NCBI GenBank assembly: GCA_022822305.1
Contig: JAJEBY010000016.1
Coordinates: forward strand, 1,178,001-1,242,000
Reading direction: 5' to 3'
Length of the DNA stretch: 64,000 nt
Origin: Anaerolineae bacterium
GTDB lineage: Bacteria; Chloroflexota; Anaerolineae; Aggregatilineales; Phototrophicaceae
Positions 25,737-33,807 of the stretch are shown piece by piece (position 1 is the first letter of the stretch; the number at the start of each line of letters is the position of its first letter). Both the position numbers and the translations under genes were made by a program. The notes beneath the pieces were generated by a model, which searched no databases, was not told the DNA's origin, and was given only the letters and a program-made list of their open reading frames with translations.

Positions 25737-27473
25737 CTAGTTGTCGCGATGCGTGTCGTAATTGGAGACCTCGTTGGTGATGTAGTACTCACCCCAGCAA
25801 TGTTCGTTGCCCCAGTGGGTGGTGGCCAGGCCTTGACGATCGGGCTCCCAGCAATTGCCGGTGGCATTCATGTAGGGCTGCCAGAGATCGCCCTGGATGC
25901 GGTGCACCAGGAAGATGCCGCCGACGTCTTCGACCATGATGCGTTCGGCTTCCTGATACATGGCGATACGCTCGGCTGGATCACCGGTGTAGGAATTGGC
26001 TTCGCGCACCAGATTGTCGAAGTCTTCGTTGCGCCAGGAATGGCGGCCGGTGGATACCCAGACACCCATCATGTTGGCGGGATCGAGATAATCCATGCCG
26101 TAGGAAACGCCGCCGAATTGCAGCGTGGTCGGGCGTTCCAGCAGGCGGGTCATGTAATCCTGGAATTCGAGATTGTTGACTGTGATCTCGACATTCAGGC
26201 ATTGGCTGATGGATGCGGCTGCGGCGATGAACCAATCCTGGATGAATTGAGGTTCACCACGCAGCGCGAGTTCAGTCGCCGGGAAGCCTTCGCCGCCGGG
26301 GAAACCGGCGTCCGCCAGCAGCCCTTGCGCCGCTTCACAGTCAAACTCCTGGATATCCTGCAAGCCGGCGCTGTTGGCAGCGGGGAAGCCGGGCGCCAGG
26401 AAGGAGTAAGCCGGAATGCCGACGGTTGTGCCGATGACGTTTTCGACGATGGAATCGCGATCGAGCGCTTTGGCGAAAGCCAGGCGGACATTGCGGTCGT
26501 TGAAGGGTTCGGTGAAGGTATCCATCAGCAGGTAATCGGTGCGGAAGTCGCCGGCGTGCTGACGATAGTTCTGCGACATAACTTCATCGGCGAAGATCAC
26601 GTCAAAGTCGGCAGGACCCAGCAGTGACTGGTGCACCTGGTCGATTTCGTGATCCTGGAAAGCCAGGAAGCTGCTGTTGAGCATATCACCGTAGACGAAT
26701 TCCATACGGCGCAGCCAGGGCGCGCGCGGACCCACGTAATCGGGATTGGCTTCCAGGACTGCGTGGCTGCCTGGTTCGAATTCGCGCAAGATGAATGGGC
26801 CGGAGGATACATGGGTCGCCGGATCGAGAATGTAATCCGGTCCGATCTCGGTGAGGGCTTTTGCCTGCATCGGCGGCCAGAAGAAGAAGGTGGCGGGCAG
26901 CGGCGGGAACGGCACTTGAGTGGTAACGGCGAGGGTATTGTCGTCGACGGCAACCAAGCCGATTTCTTCAGGAGAAATCTCGCCAGCGACAGCCTCGTCC
27001 CAACCGCCGATGATGCCCAGCCAGAGCCAGACGAAGTCGTAGGCGTGTTCCGGATCGGCCATGTAGCGCCAGCTCTCCACCCAGTCGTTAGCGGTAACCG
27101 GCGTACCGTCGCTCCACATTTGGTCGCCGCGCAAATTGAAGGTCCAGGTCAGGCCATCTTCGGAGACGGACCAGCTGGCGGCGGCGGAGGGGATGATCTC
27201 CATGTTGTTGTTGAGCACAACCAGGGAATCGGAGAATTTGTCGAATGCGCCCGTGCTGCAAATGCGGGAATAGACGGTGACGATGGACGAGAGCGAGGTC
27301 TCTTGGCGGGCCGAGTCACACAAGTTGCGGAAAACTTGCATCTCGTATGGCGCGGCATCCGCAGGCAATTCGCGCCCGTAAATGTCGACATTATCCTGGG
27401 CGGATATCAACGGCAACGACAATGCGAACAGCGCCGCAAGCAATAGGACTACGATGAACAGTTTTCGTAGCAT
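25737..27473 (-). CDS. peptide-type ABC transporter substrate-binding protein (SBP_bac_5)
   Basis: A 578-residue exported solute-binding protein of the Dpp/Opp cluster. The signal peptide (MLRKLFIVVLLLAALFALSL, likely cleavage after ISA) has no lipobox. The mature part has the family pattern: WSVSEDGLTWTFNLRGDQMW with DGTPVTANDWV, then FDVIFA and RLAFAKALDR. The ATG at 27473 is preferred because the signal peptide starts there and AAAGGATCG precedes it; the 65-codon upstream extension would begin before the promoter. It is the first gene of the operon with permeases B and C. The ligand may be a peptide, oligosaccharide or other; this family is broad. Confidence 0.92.
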   Translation of the reverse strand: MLRKLFIVVLLLAALFALSLPLISAQDNVDIYGRELPADAAPYEMQVFRNLCDSARQETSLSSIVTVYSRICSTGAFDKFSDSLVVLNNNMEIIPSAAASWSVSEDGLTWTFNLRGDQMWSDGTPVTANDWVESWRYMADPEHAYDFVWLWLGIIGGWDEAVAGEISPEEIGLVAVDDNTLAVTTQVPFPPLPATFFFWPPMQAKALTEIGPDYILDPATHVSSGPFILREFEPGSHAVLEANPDYVGPRAPWLRRMEFVYGDMLNSSFLAFQDHEIDQVHQSLLGPADFDVIFADEVMSQNYRQHAGDFRTDYLLMDTFTEPFNDRNVRLAFAKALDRDSIVENVIGTTVGIPAYSFLAPGFPAANSAGLQDIQEFDCEAAQGLLADAGFPGGEGFPATELALRGEPQFIQDWFIAAAASISQCLNVEITVNNLEFQDYMTRLLERPTTLQFGGVSYGMDYLDPANMMGVWVSTGRHSWRNEDFDNLVREANSYTGDPAERIAMYQEAERIMVEDVGGIFLVHRIQGDLWQPYMNATGNCWEPDRQGLATTHWGNEHCWGEYYITNEVSNYDTHRDN

Positions 27474-27533
27474 CGGAAAACGATCCTTTCGGTGAGCGTA
27501 GGTGAACAAGAAGGCATTGCATACTGCCGCGGT

Positions 27534-27561
27534 ATTATAGCAAGCGCAAAGTCGCTGACAA
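27534..27561 (-). promoter_or_regulatory. promoter of the peptide-transporter operon
   Basis: On the minus strand TTGTCA (27561-27556), a 16-base spacer and a perfect TATAAT (27539-27534) predict a start near 27527, about 54 bases before the binding-protein ATG. This supports the shorter gene model. Confidence 0.65.
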
Positions 27562-27741
27562 TACGCGCTTTTGTCAACAGCCGTCATATTACCAGGCGAC
27601 AAACTTCGCGACATTTGCGGCTGGCGAATCATGATTGTATGCGAGCCAAATCCAGAGCGGCGAACCACCCTTTAATCGTGCCGTCAAAGCAGATACACTG
27701 CAGCCATTTGTTGAGACTCAAATGCGGAACGAGGAACAGCC

Positions 27742-28920
27742 ATGCCGAGCGTCACCAAGCTTGCAGGACGGATATCCAAATCGCCCACCATCGCCATGAA
27801 TGACAAGGCGAAACAACTGGCCGCGGAAGGTCATGCGGTAATCGGCCTGGCCGGTGGCGAGCCCGACTTTGATACCCCAGCGCACATAATCGAGGCGGGT
27901 GTACGGGCAATCCACGATGGCCAGACGCGCTATGCGGCGCCGTCCAAGGGCATTACGCCGCTGCTGGAAGCGATCGCGGACAAGATGGAGCGCGACAACG
28001 GCGCGCGCGTCAATCCCATGACCGATGTCATTGTGACGCCAGGCGGCAAGCTGGCATTGTTTCTGGCGTTGAAGGCCATGCTCGATCCCGGCGACGAGGT
28101 GCTGATTCCGGCGCCATACTGGGTGAGTTATCCGTCGGTCACTACGATGGTCGGAGGCGTTCCGGTGACTGTGCCGACCAGCAGCGACGACAATTATCGA
28201 TTGCGGCTGGATCATCTGCGCGAGTTTGTTACGCCGCGCACCAAAGCCATCATCATCAACTCGCCCTCCAACCCGACCGGTCATGTGCTGTCTTCGGAAG
28301 AGATTGAAGCTGTCGCGACGCTGGCGACAGAAGCGGATCTGTACATTATCTCGGATGAGATTTATGAGAAGCTCAATTTTGACGGTCGTCCGGTGGTATC
28401 GCTGGCATCGCTGCCCGATATCGCTGACAGAGTCGTGGTCATCAACGGATTGTCCAAGACCTATGCCATGACGGGCTGGCGTCTGGGATGGCTGGCGGGA
28501 CCGACCTCGGTCATGGGCGCGGCCGGGATGTTCAATTCGCAGACAGCGACTTCAGCCGCGACCTTCACTCAGATTGCGGCCGTAGCGGCGTTGACGGGGC
28601 CGCAAGACTGCGTTGAAGTCATGCGCAAGTCATACGAGGAGCGGCGCAACTTGATGGTCAGTTCTTTCAACAGCATTGACAATATGTCTTGCCCGGATAT
28701 CGAGGGCGCGTTTTACGCTTTCCCCAAAGTTGACGAGACCAGCAAAACCAGCGAAGAAGTCGCCAACACCATCCTCGACAAAGCGGTCGTGGTGGGTGTG
28801 CCCGGCAGCGCCTTTGGCATCAGCGACGATGCGCATGTTCGATTCTCCTTCGCCGCGGACATAAACTTGCTGCGGGAGGCGGTTGAGCGGATCCGAGGCA
28901 TCGCCGATCAATTGGCGTGA
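27742..28920 (+). CDS. pyridoxal-phosphate aminotransferase, class I (aspartate/aromatic type)
   Basis: A 392-residue fold type I aminotransferase. The N-terminus carries GLAGGEPDFDTP, and the cofactor site is built by NSPSNPTGHV (Asn-Pro-Thr-Gly), SDEIYEKL (Asp and Tyr) and the Schiff-base lysine in NGLSKTYAMTGWRLGW (near residue 238). The C-terminal Arg in DAHVRFSFA binds the substrate carboxylate. It belongs to the aspartate/prephenate subgroup (AspB/AatA); the exact amino acid is open. GAGGAAC precedes the ATG. The lipoprotein gene follows after 22 bases and may be cotranscribed. Confidence 0.93.
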   Translation: MPSVTKLAGRISKSPTIAMNDKAKQLAAEGHAVIGLAGGEPDFDTPAHIIEAGVRAIHDGQTRYAAPSKGITPLLEAIADKMERDNGARVNPMTDVIVTPGGKLALFLALKAMLDPGDEVLIPAPYWVSYPSVTTMVGGVPVTVPTSSDDNYRLRLDHLREFVTPRTKAIIINSPSNPTGHVLSSEEIEAVATLATEADLYIISDEIYEKLNFDGRPVVSLASLPDIADRVVVINGLSKTYAMTGWRLGWLAGPTSVMGAAGMFNSQTATSAATFTQIAAVAALTGPQDCVEVMRKSYEERRNLMVSSFNSIDNMSCPDIEGAFYAFPKVDETSKTSEEVANTILDKAVVVGVPGSAFGISDDAHVRFSFAADINLLREAVERIRGIADQLA

Positions 28921-28942
28921 GGCTGAGCGTTCAGGCACAGGC

Positions 28943-29749
28943 ATGAGCCTGATGCGGGCGCGCCTTCAACGTGTGGCGCTATGGTCGTCGCTCTTGGCGA
29001 TTTTGACAGCTTGCGGCGCTTCCATTGATTTGCTCACGGACGCATTGCCGACACCGGCAGCCACGACTGCTGCGGGTTCGGCATGGCAGGCTGTCGCGCC
29101 CGGCCTGGAATGGCGAACACTCGTCCCCAATGACGACGAGTTGGCGCAGCTCAAGGCGCTGCGGATAGACCCGGCGCAATATCGGTTCCGCGCGCTGTAT
29201 CGGCCCGGGCAGGCGCTGAGTTTGTCAGAGTGGCGTTCGCTGGAACCCGAGGCCGGTGTCATTGTCAACGCGAATTTTTTCGATCCGGATTACCGGGCGC
29301 TGGGCTTGGTGATCAGTGACGGCGCAGTTTACGGTTCGCCCTATCGCGACCGCGGCGGAAGCTTGATCGTGAGGGGCGATGACATTTCCATTTTGTCGTT
29401 CCGTTCCGGTTCGCCGCAGCAGATTCAAGGGATCGACCAAGCGATTCAGGGATTCCCGATGTTGGTCGAAAACGGGGCGCAGGCTTTCTTCGACCAATCC
29501 AGGCCACGGCGCGCGAGGCGCACGGTTGTCGCTCAGGATGCGAGCGGGCGCATCATGATCTTGGTCACACCGTATTTGGGCATGTCGCTGTTTGATCTCA
29601 GCGCCTTCCTGGCGAGCGCCGATCTGGATATTGTGACGGCTATGAATCTGGACGGCGGCGGCTCGACTATGTTGCTCCTGAAGGAAATCGATTATCAGTT
29701 GCCGTCATTCGATACGCTGCCGACGGTGCTCGCGATCTATCGGCGCTGA
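28943..29749 (+). CDS. phosphodiester glycosidase (NAGPA)-like lipoprotein
   Basis: A 268-residue predicted lipoprotein. The lipobox LLAILTACGAS (Cys24) ends a signal peptide, then a Thr/Ala-rich linker leads to a NAGPA-type domain: VIVNANFFD near the start of the fold, RTVVAQDASGRIM in the middle, and the highly typical AMNLDGGGSTMLL near the C-terminus. In this family the domain removes GlcNAc from phosphodiesters in mannose-6-phosphate targeting (animals), and in bacteria probably acts on cell-wall or exopolysaccharide phosphodiesters. The start at 28943 follows the aminotransferase stop. An ATG 3 codons further is also possible. Confidence 0.82.
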   Translation: MSLMRARLQRVALWSSLLAILTACGASIDLLTDALPTPAATTAAGSAWQAVAPGLEWRTLVPNDDELAQLKALRIDPAQYRFRALYRPGQALSLSEWRSLEPEAGVIVNANFFDPDYRALGLVISDGAVYGSPYRDRGGSLIVRGDDISILSFRSGSPQQIQGIDQAIQGFPMLVENGAQAFFDQSRPRRARRTVVAQDASGRIMILVTPYLGMSLFDLSAFLASADLDIVTAMNLDGGGSTMLLLKEIDYQLPSFDTLPTVLAIYRR

Positions 29750-29801
29750 GAGGAGTGTTGGCAACGGAACCATTTGCGTTGAGCTCGAGCACGTGGCCCG
29801 C

Positions 29802-29826
29802 GGGCGACTCACAGAGTCGCCCCTAC
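29802..29826. repeat. palindromic repeat family B, copy 1
   Basis: GGGCGACTC (29802-29810), loop ACA, GAGTCGCCC (29814-29822) is a perfect 9-base palindrome followed by CTAC. The same layout, GGGCGnCTC / GAGnCGCCC followed by CTAC, recurs at 49140-49164. It sits in the 283-base gap before the alpha/beta hydrolase gene, which otherwise shows only a weak -10-like TACAAT near 29974. Confidence 0.75.
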
Positions 29827-30032
29827 GGCCGGCCTGACGCGCGGAAATTGGTAGGTATGATGCAGCTTATGTCTAGGACAAGTTTCCTATCCCAAATTGA
29901 AACAAACGATGATTGGCGGTTTGGTCATAGCAGCGGACGAGCCTTAGGGGGCCGCGGATTCGCGGGCTGGTACAATATGGTCGCGAATGACGTGGCTTCG
30001 GCAATCACTCAGCACGATTGGGGAACAGGCTG

Positions 30033-30920
30033 ATGCCTGAACTGGCAAAGGTCGCGACGGCGCGACAGGCACAACTCAAAGATGGGCGGCGGCTGGGATT
30101 CGCAGAATTCGGCGACCGATCTGGAAAACCCGTGATCGTCTTCCATGACCTGTGGGGGAATCGCGCCTTGCGTCATCCCGACGATGCGATATTGACGAGG
30201 CTGGGCATCCGATTGATCGGCGTCGATCGACCGGGCTACGGCGTTTCCACACGCAAGCCCGCGCGCGGCATCATGGATGTCGTCGATGATGTTATGCTGT
30301 TGTCCAAGGCGCTGAAGCTGGAGCGATTTGCCGTGTTGGGATACTCGGCGGGCGGTCCGTACGCTTTGGCCTGCGCCTACAGATTTCCGGAGATCGTGCG
30401 CCGATGCGCCGTCGTCAGCAGCTTGCCGCCAATGGATGATCCAAAAGGATTTGGAGCGGTCAATCCAGTGTATGCGCGGCTGTTTCAATTGGCGAGCGGC
30501 ATGGAGACGGTTTGCCGCTTGTTGGTCAAGAGCCTGTTCATGCTGGACGCCCAGCGCGCGTCCGATCAATTTCTGCGCGAACTGGCGTCTATGCTGCCGG
30601 AGGTCGACCGACAAATCTTGTCAAATCCTGCTTTTTTCACGCTGCGGAGAGACATGCTGAATGATATTCGCCGCAACGGCAGCGACGCCATCGTCGATGA
30701 GATTGTCGGTCTTGTGCAACCGTGGGGATTCCACCTGCAATCGATTCGCGTCCCGGTCGATATTTGGTGGGGAGAATCGGACACCTTCGTGGCGCCGTAT
30801 GTGGGCAAACGCATGGCCGAACTGATCCCGGGCGCAACCTTGCATACCGAGCCGCGCGCGGGACATTTGGTACTCCTCTCGCACTGGCAGAGGATAATGG
30901 AATCAACTGTGAACTATTAG
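30033..30920 (+). CDS. alpha/beta hydrolase
   Basis: A 295-residue alpha/beta-hydrolase fold protein. The oxyanion region is FHDLWGNRA (the usual HG position replaced by HD), followed by VDRPGYGVS. The nucleophile elbow is GYSAGG (Ser105), the acid lies probably in WWGESDTFV, and the catalytic His is in RAGHLVLL near the C-terminus. The ATG at 30033 is chosen over an upstream TTG. No signal peptide is seen, so it is cytoplasmic. The substrate is unknown. It converges on the aspartokinase gene, 25 bases away. Confidence 0.88.
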   Translation: MPELAKVATARQAQLKDGRRLGFAEFGDRSGKPVIVFHDLWGNRALRHPDDAILTRLGIRLIGVDRPGYGVSTRKPARGIMDVVDDVMLLSKALKLERFAVLGYSAGGPYALACAYRFPEIVRRCAVVSSLPPMDDPKGFGAVNPVYARLFQLASGMETVCRLLVKSLFMLDAQRASDQFLRELASMLPEVDRQILSNPAFFTLRRDMLNDIRRNGSDAIVDEIVGLVQPWGFHLQSIRVPVDIWWGESDTFVAPYVGKRMAELIPGATLHTEPRAGHLVLLSHWQRIMESTVNY

Positions 30921-30945
30921 CGCGGCTGTCGGCATCGCTTGACGC

Positions 30946-32388
30946 TCAGTAAGGGCTGCCGTTGCCGTTGACGCGATCGATTTCCACCGTTTCCAGCGCC
31001 AAGGAATGCAACTCGGTGACCGCGCGGGTCAAGTCTTCTTCGGCGATGATGAAGGAAATGCTGCATTCGGACGAACCCTGCGCGATAGCCAGGACGTTGA
31101 TATCGCGCGCGCCCAAGAGCGAGAAGACGCGCCCCGCCACACCCGGTGTGCCACGCATGCCGGAACCGACCACGGTAATGATGACGATGTCGCGCATGAC
31201 GTCGACGCTGTCGACATCGTTTTGCGCGATTTCCCGCTGCAATTCGCGCTCCACGGCCGCTTTGACGGCGCCGGCCATCGGATCAATGACGGTGAAGCAG
31301 AAGCTTTGTTCGGAGGATGCTTGGGAGATCATGAGAATATTGGCGCCAGCTCTGGCCGATGCCAGGAAGGTTCGTCCTGCAATGCCCGGCACCCCTAACA
31401 TGCCGGCGCCGCTGACCGTGAGCATGCTCACGTTTTTGACGCTGGTGATGGCTTTAATCACGGTTGCGCTGGCGTGACGGCGCGCTCCCACGAGCGTACC
31501 CGCGTGGGACGGGTTAAAGGTGTTGCGCACGCGCAAGGGGATCTGGCGATTGACGATGGGCTGAACGGTCTTGGGGTGCAGGACTTTGGCGCCGTAGTAC
31601 GCCAGCTCGCCGATCTCCTGATAAGACACGTAGGGCAAGACGCGCGCCCGCTCATCCAAGCGCGGATCGGTAGTCATCACGCCGTCCACGTCGGTCCAGA
31701 TGATCAACTCGTCGCAGGCGAGATACGCGGCAAAGATAGCGGCGATGAAGTCGCTGCCGCCGCGGCCCAAGGTGGTGAGCTTGCCGTCAGGCGTGCTGCC
31801 GATGAATCCGGTGATCACCGGCGTGACGCTATCAATCTCGGGCAGCAGACCGTCGATGACGCGCGCCTCGGTCAGCTCCCACAAGGGATCGGCATCCTGG
31901 AAATTGTCGTCGGTGATGATGAACTGGCTGGAATCAAATTGCTTCACGCGGAGGTCTTGCGCAGACATAACCGCCGCGATGACGCGGCTGCTGAGGCGTT
32001 CGCCAAATGAGACGATGGCGTCGCTAGCCTCGGGAGTCGACGCGCCTTTGATGCCGATCGCATCACATAGATCCATGTGCGCTCGCAAGAGGCTGTCTAC
32101 TTCGTTGCGGCTAGACTCGCGCAGGGAAGCGTCAGCGATCAGCGTTTCTATGACGGCGTAGTGTTTGTCGCGGATGATTCCGCCAATGACGCGCAAGCGA
32201 TCATGGTCGCCGGATGTCGCGGCCGCCGCTGACTCCAGGAGCAAATCGGTAACGCCGGCCATTGCTGAGACGACGAGCGCCAAGTTATGGCCTTCCGCCA
32301 AGTGTTGCCGGACAACGTCCACCACCTGTTGGATTGCCGCTGCCGACCCCACTGACGTCCCGCCGAACTTCATCATCAATCTGCTCAT
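30946..32388 (-). CDS. lysC: aspartokinase with two C-terminal ACT domains
   Basis: Monofunctional aspartate kinase of 480 residues, phosphorylating aspartate in the first step toward lysine, threonine, methionine and isoleucine. The amino-acid kinase domain starts with KFGGTSVGSA (Lys7) and contains WTDVDGVMTTDPR and LGRGGSDFIA. Two ACT domains follow (about 315-390 and 400-475, the second with VVGSGMRGTPGVAGRVF), the form usual for Thr/Lys-inhibited enzymes. The ATG at 32388 is preferred to a GTG 3 codons upstream because GAGGTG lies 7 bases before the ATG. It is preceded by a promoter, a Thr/Met-rich leader ORF and a terminator (32418-32620), so transcription is probably controlled by attenuation as well as by feedback inhibition. 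Confidence 0.95.
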   Translation of the reverse strand: MSRLMMKFGGTSVGSAAAIQQVVDVVRQHLAEGHNLALVVSAMAGVTDLLLESAAAATSGDHDRLRVIGGIIRDKHYAVIETLIADASLRESSRNEVDSLLRAHMDLCDAIGIKGASTPEASDAIVSFGERLSSRVIAAVMSAQDLRVKQFDSSQFIITDDNFQDADPLWELTEARVIDGLLPEIDSVTPVITGFIGSTPDGKLTTLGRGGSDFIAAIFAAYLACDELIIWTDVDGVMTTDPRLDERARVLPYVSYQEIGELAYYGAKVLHPKTVQPIVNRQIPLRVRNTFNPSHAGTLVGARRHASATVIKAITSVKNVSMLTVSGAGMLGVPGIAGRTFLASARAGANILMISQASSEQSFCFTVIDPMAGAVKAAVERELQREIAQNDVDSVDVMRDIVIITVVGSGMRGTPGVAGRVFSLLGARDINVLAIAQGSSECSISFIIAEEDLTRAVTELHSLALETVEIDRVNGNGSPY

Positions 32389-32417
32389 AGTGCTCACCTC
32401 GCGCCTGCCAAATCAAC

Positions 32418-32447
32418 AAAAAAAGCGCGTGGAGGTTGTCCACGCGC
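32418..32447 (-). terminator. attenuator terminator upstream of lysC
   Basis: On the minus strand GCGCGTGGA (32447-32439), loop CAACC, TCCACGCGC (32433-32425) is a perfect 9-base stem followed by seven T (32424-32418). It lies between the leader ORF stop and the lysC ribosome site, so it would end transcription before the gene. The loop plus the first 3 bases of the 3' arm (CAACCTCC) are complementary to GGAGGTTG inside the leader ORF (32493-32486). Confidence 0.9.
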
Positions 32448-32472
32448 CTGCTTGTTTCGAGTTCTTTTCCGC

Positions 32473-32559
32473 TTACAACAAGCCGCAACCTCCGCCGTGA
32501 GCCGCTATGGGCATCATAGTCATGGGCATGGTCATAGTTGTGGCGGCGAAATTACGCAT
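32473..32559 (-). CDS. Thr/Met-rich leader peptide of lysC (attenuation leader)
   Basis: A 28-codon ORF, too short for usual gene finders. Residues 7-18 read TTMTMPMTMMPI, giving four Thr and five Met in ten positions, and the peptide ends in a Gly-rich HGGGCGLL before TAA. It starts about 26 bases from the predicted transcription start and ends 26 bases before the terminator stem. Thr and Met are both end products of the aspartokinase pathway, the logic of the ThrL leader in enteric bacteria. Codons 23-25 contain GGAGGTTG, the perfect complement of the terminator loop region. The Shine-Dalgarno is weak. Coding is supported by position and composition rather than by homology. Confidence 0.8.
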   Translation of the reverse strand: MRNFAATTMTMPMTMMPIAAHGGGCGLL

Positions 32560-32591
32560 GCGTCTTTACACAAAGTTGTCGATTCGGTAGC

Positions 32592-32620
32592 AATTTATCG
32601 CGTTACGATTCGGTTGTCAA
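32592..32620 (-). promoter_or_regulatory. promoter of the lysC leader transcript
   Basis: On the minus strand a perfect TTGACA (32620-32615), a 17-base spacer and TAAATT (32597-32592) predict a start near 32585, about 26 bases before the leader ATG. Confidence 0.7.
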
Positions 32621-32807
32621 GCCGATTTCAGGACGAGTTAAAGGGGACCAATGAAGCGGGAGTGGCCAAAATCGTGGATACGGGACGCGAAGCGAGCTCG
32701 GTACAGGGGGGATTAACCACAGCCGCTCGGCGGCAGCGAAAAGGTCTGCCGCGCTCACACAAAATATCAAACTCGCTCCTTGCATGAGCTAGGAGGTTTG
32801 TCAAAAA

Positions 32808-32851
32808 AGAGACCACAGAGGGCACAGAGTTATGTTTCAATTGCTCTGAAG
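32808..32851 (+). repeat. interspersed repeat family A, copy 2
   Basis: The 22-base block 32808-32829 is identical to 17353-17374, and CTCTGAAG follows after the same 15-base interval. It lies between the lysC promoter and the 3' end of the hypothetical gene at 32873-33664; the rest of that roughly 250-base gap shows no gene. Confidence 0.75.
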
Positions 32852-32872
32852 ATGACGCTGACAGAGTCGATG

Positions 32873-33664
32873 TTAAGTCGGTACCGCCGGCATTGCGCCG
32901 TCGGAGAAGTCAAGCGCAGGCAGGTTCAAATCAAAGATGTGCAGGGCGCTAGGAACATCGTCGTCTCCGCCATCGGCCACGAGCAATTTGTCGCGCCAGG
33001 TCATGCAATCTTGCGGACGATACAATTCAGCCTCCTGCGTCCAGCGCAAACAAGTATCGAGATCAGGCAGTTCTTGCGCCAAATCTGCCAGCGGGTGCAA
33101 CAGGTAGACGGGAATCGAATCGTAGTCGTAGGTCCGTCCAAGGGAGTCGGAGCGCAATTTGGGCAATCGGTAGGCGATTCGCATTCGCCGACATACGATC
33201 CAATGCGCGTTACTGATCCGGCAGGCGGCGATGATGCGGCTCTCGGCCATGCCAATCAGGCCGCCTGGATCGATATCCAGTTCCAGATATTCGACCAGTT
33301 GGATTTTCTCCATCATGGTCAGGCGGCGCGTGAGATCGTTGACGCGCTCGAGCGCCGCCAAGCCGCGCCTGCGGGCGCCTCCAAAATCGAGATGCTGGAA
33401 TCTGCGCGCCCGGCTGGGACGCAGGATATTGTGCGGCAACGCCAACGGAATGCTATCTCCCTCGGCGCGGTCGCCTTCGTCTACCGCGGCTAAACGTCCT
33501 TCTGACTTACATAGGTGGTATTGCGCCAGCAGGTCGTCGTCGCCGTAGATTTCTTCGACGAATATATTGCCGGCGTCATCCACGCCGATTATCTGGCAAT
33601 CGCCGGCGCGATCCAACTCAAAGGTCGCTAAGTGCTCAAGCCGCGAGGATTCAAGTCCGTTCAT
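32873..33664 (-). CDS. hypothetical protein, about 263 residues
   Basis: Unrecognised soluble protein. The frame is long and open, acidic overall, with an N-terminal part reading like a small beta domain (IIGVDDAGNIFVEEIYGDDD) and a middle helical part (LAALERVNDLTRRLTMMEKI). A Glu/Asp-rich segment separates them. No signal peptide, membrane segment or catalytic motif is visible. The ATG at 33664 is taken; a GTG at 33676 is the alternative. It is divergent from the membrane-anchored protein gene at 33808. The antisense frame over this region is a shadow. Function is unknown; it may resemble SMI1/KNR4-like proteins, but I cannot support that. Confidence 0.65.
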   Translation of the reverse strand: MNGLESSRLEHLATFELDRAGDCQIIGVDDAGNIFVEEIYGDDDLLAQYHLCKSEGRLAAVDEGDRAEGDSIPLALPHNILRPSRARRFQHLDFGGARRRGLAALERVNDLTRRLTMMEKIQLVEYLELDIDPGGLIGMAESRIIAACRISNAHWIVCRRMRIAYRLPKLRSDSLGRTYDYDSIPVYLLHPLADLAQELPDLDTCLRWTQEAELYRPQDCMTWRDKLLVADGGDDDVPSALHIFDLNLPALDFSDGAMPAVPT

Positions 33665-33742
33665 TTCGCAGTACACGCCTCATGCGCGGGGCGCAGATTA
33701 TAGCCGGGAGGCCGGATTCTGCACAGCCGAACTGCGCTGTCG

Positions 33743-33771
33743 TTTACCGCATGACCCCGCTATGCTACAAT
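33743..33771 (+). promoter_or_regulatory. promoter of the mtaB-region transcript
   Basis: TTTACC (33743-33748), a 17-base spacer and TACAAT (33766-33771) predict a start near 33778, about 30 bases before the GTG at 33808. This argues against starts further upstream for the next gene. Confidence 0.6.
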
Positions 33772-33807
33772 CGCGCTAGCTGCCTGGATAAAAGACTGCG
33801 AGATCCG

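Noticed and set aside
32780..33493. Plus-strand open frame (237 codons) over the hypothetical gene at 32873-33664
   Set aside because: The minus-strand frame reads as a normal acidic protein; the plus frame begins inside repeat family A and is Arg/Gln-rich as expected for antisense of such genes.
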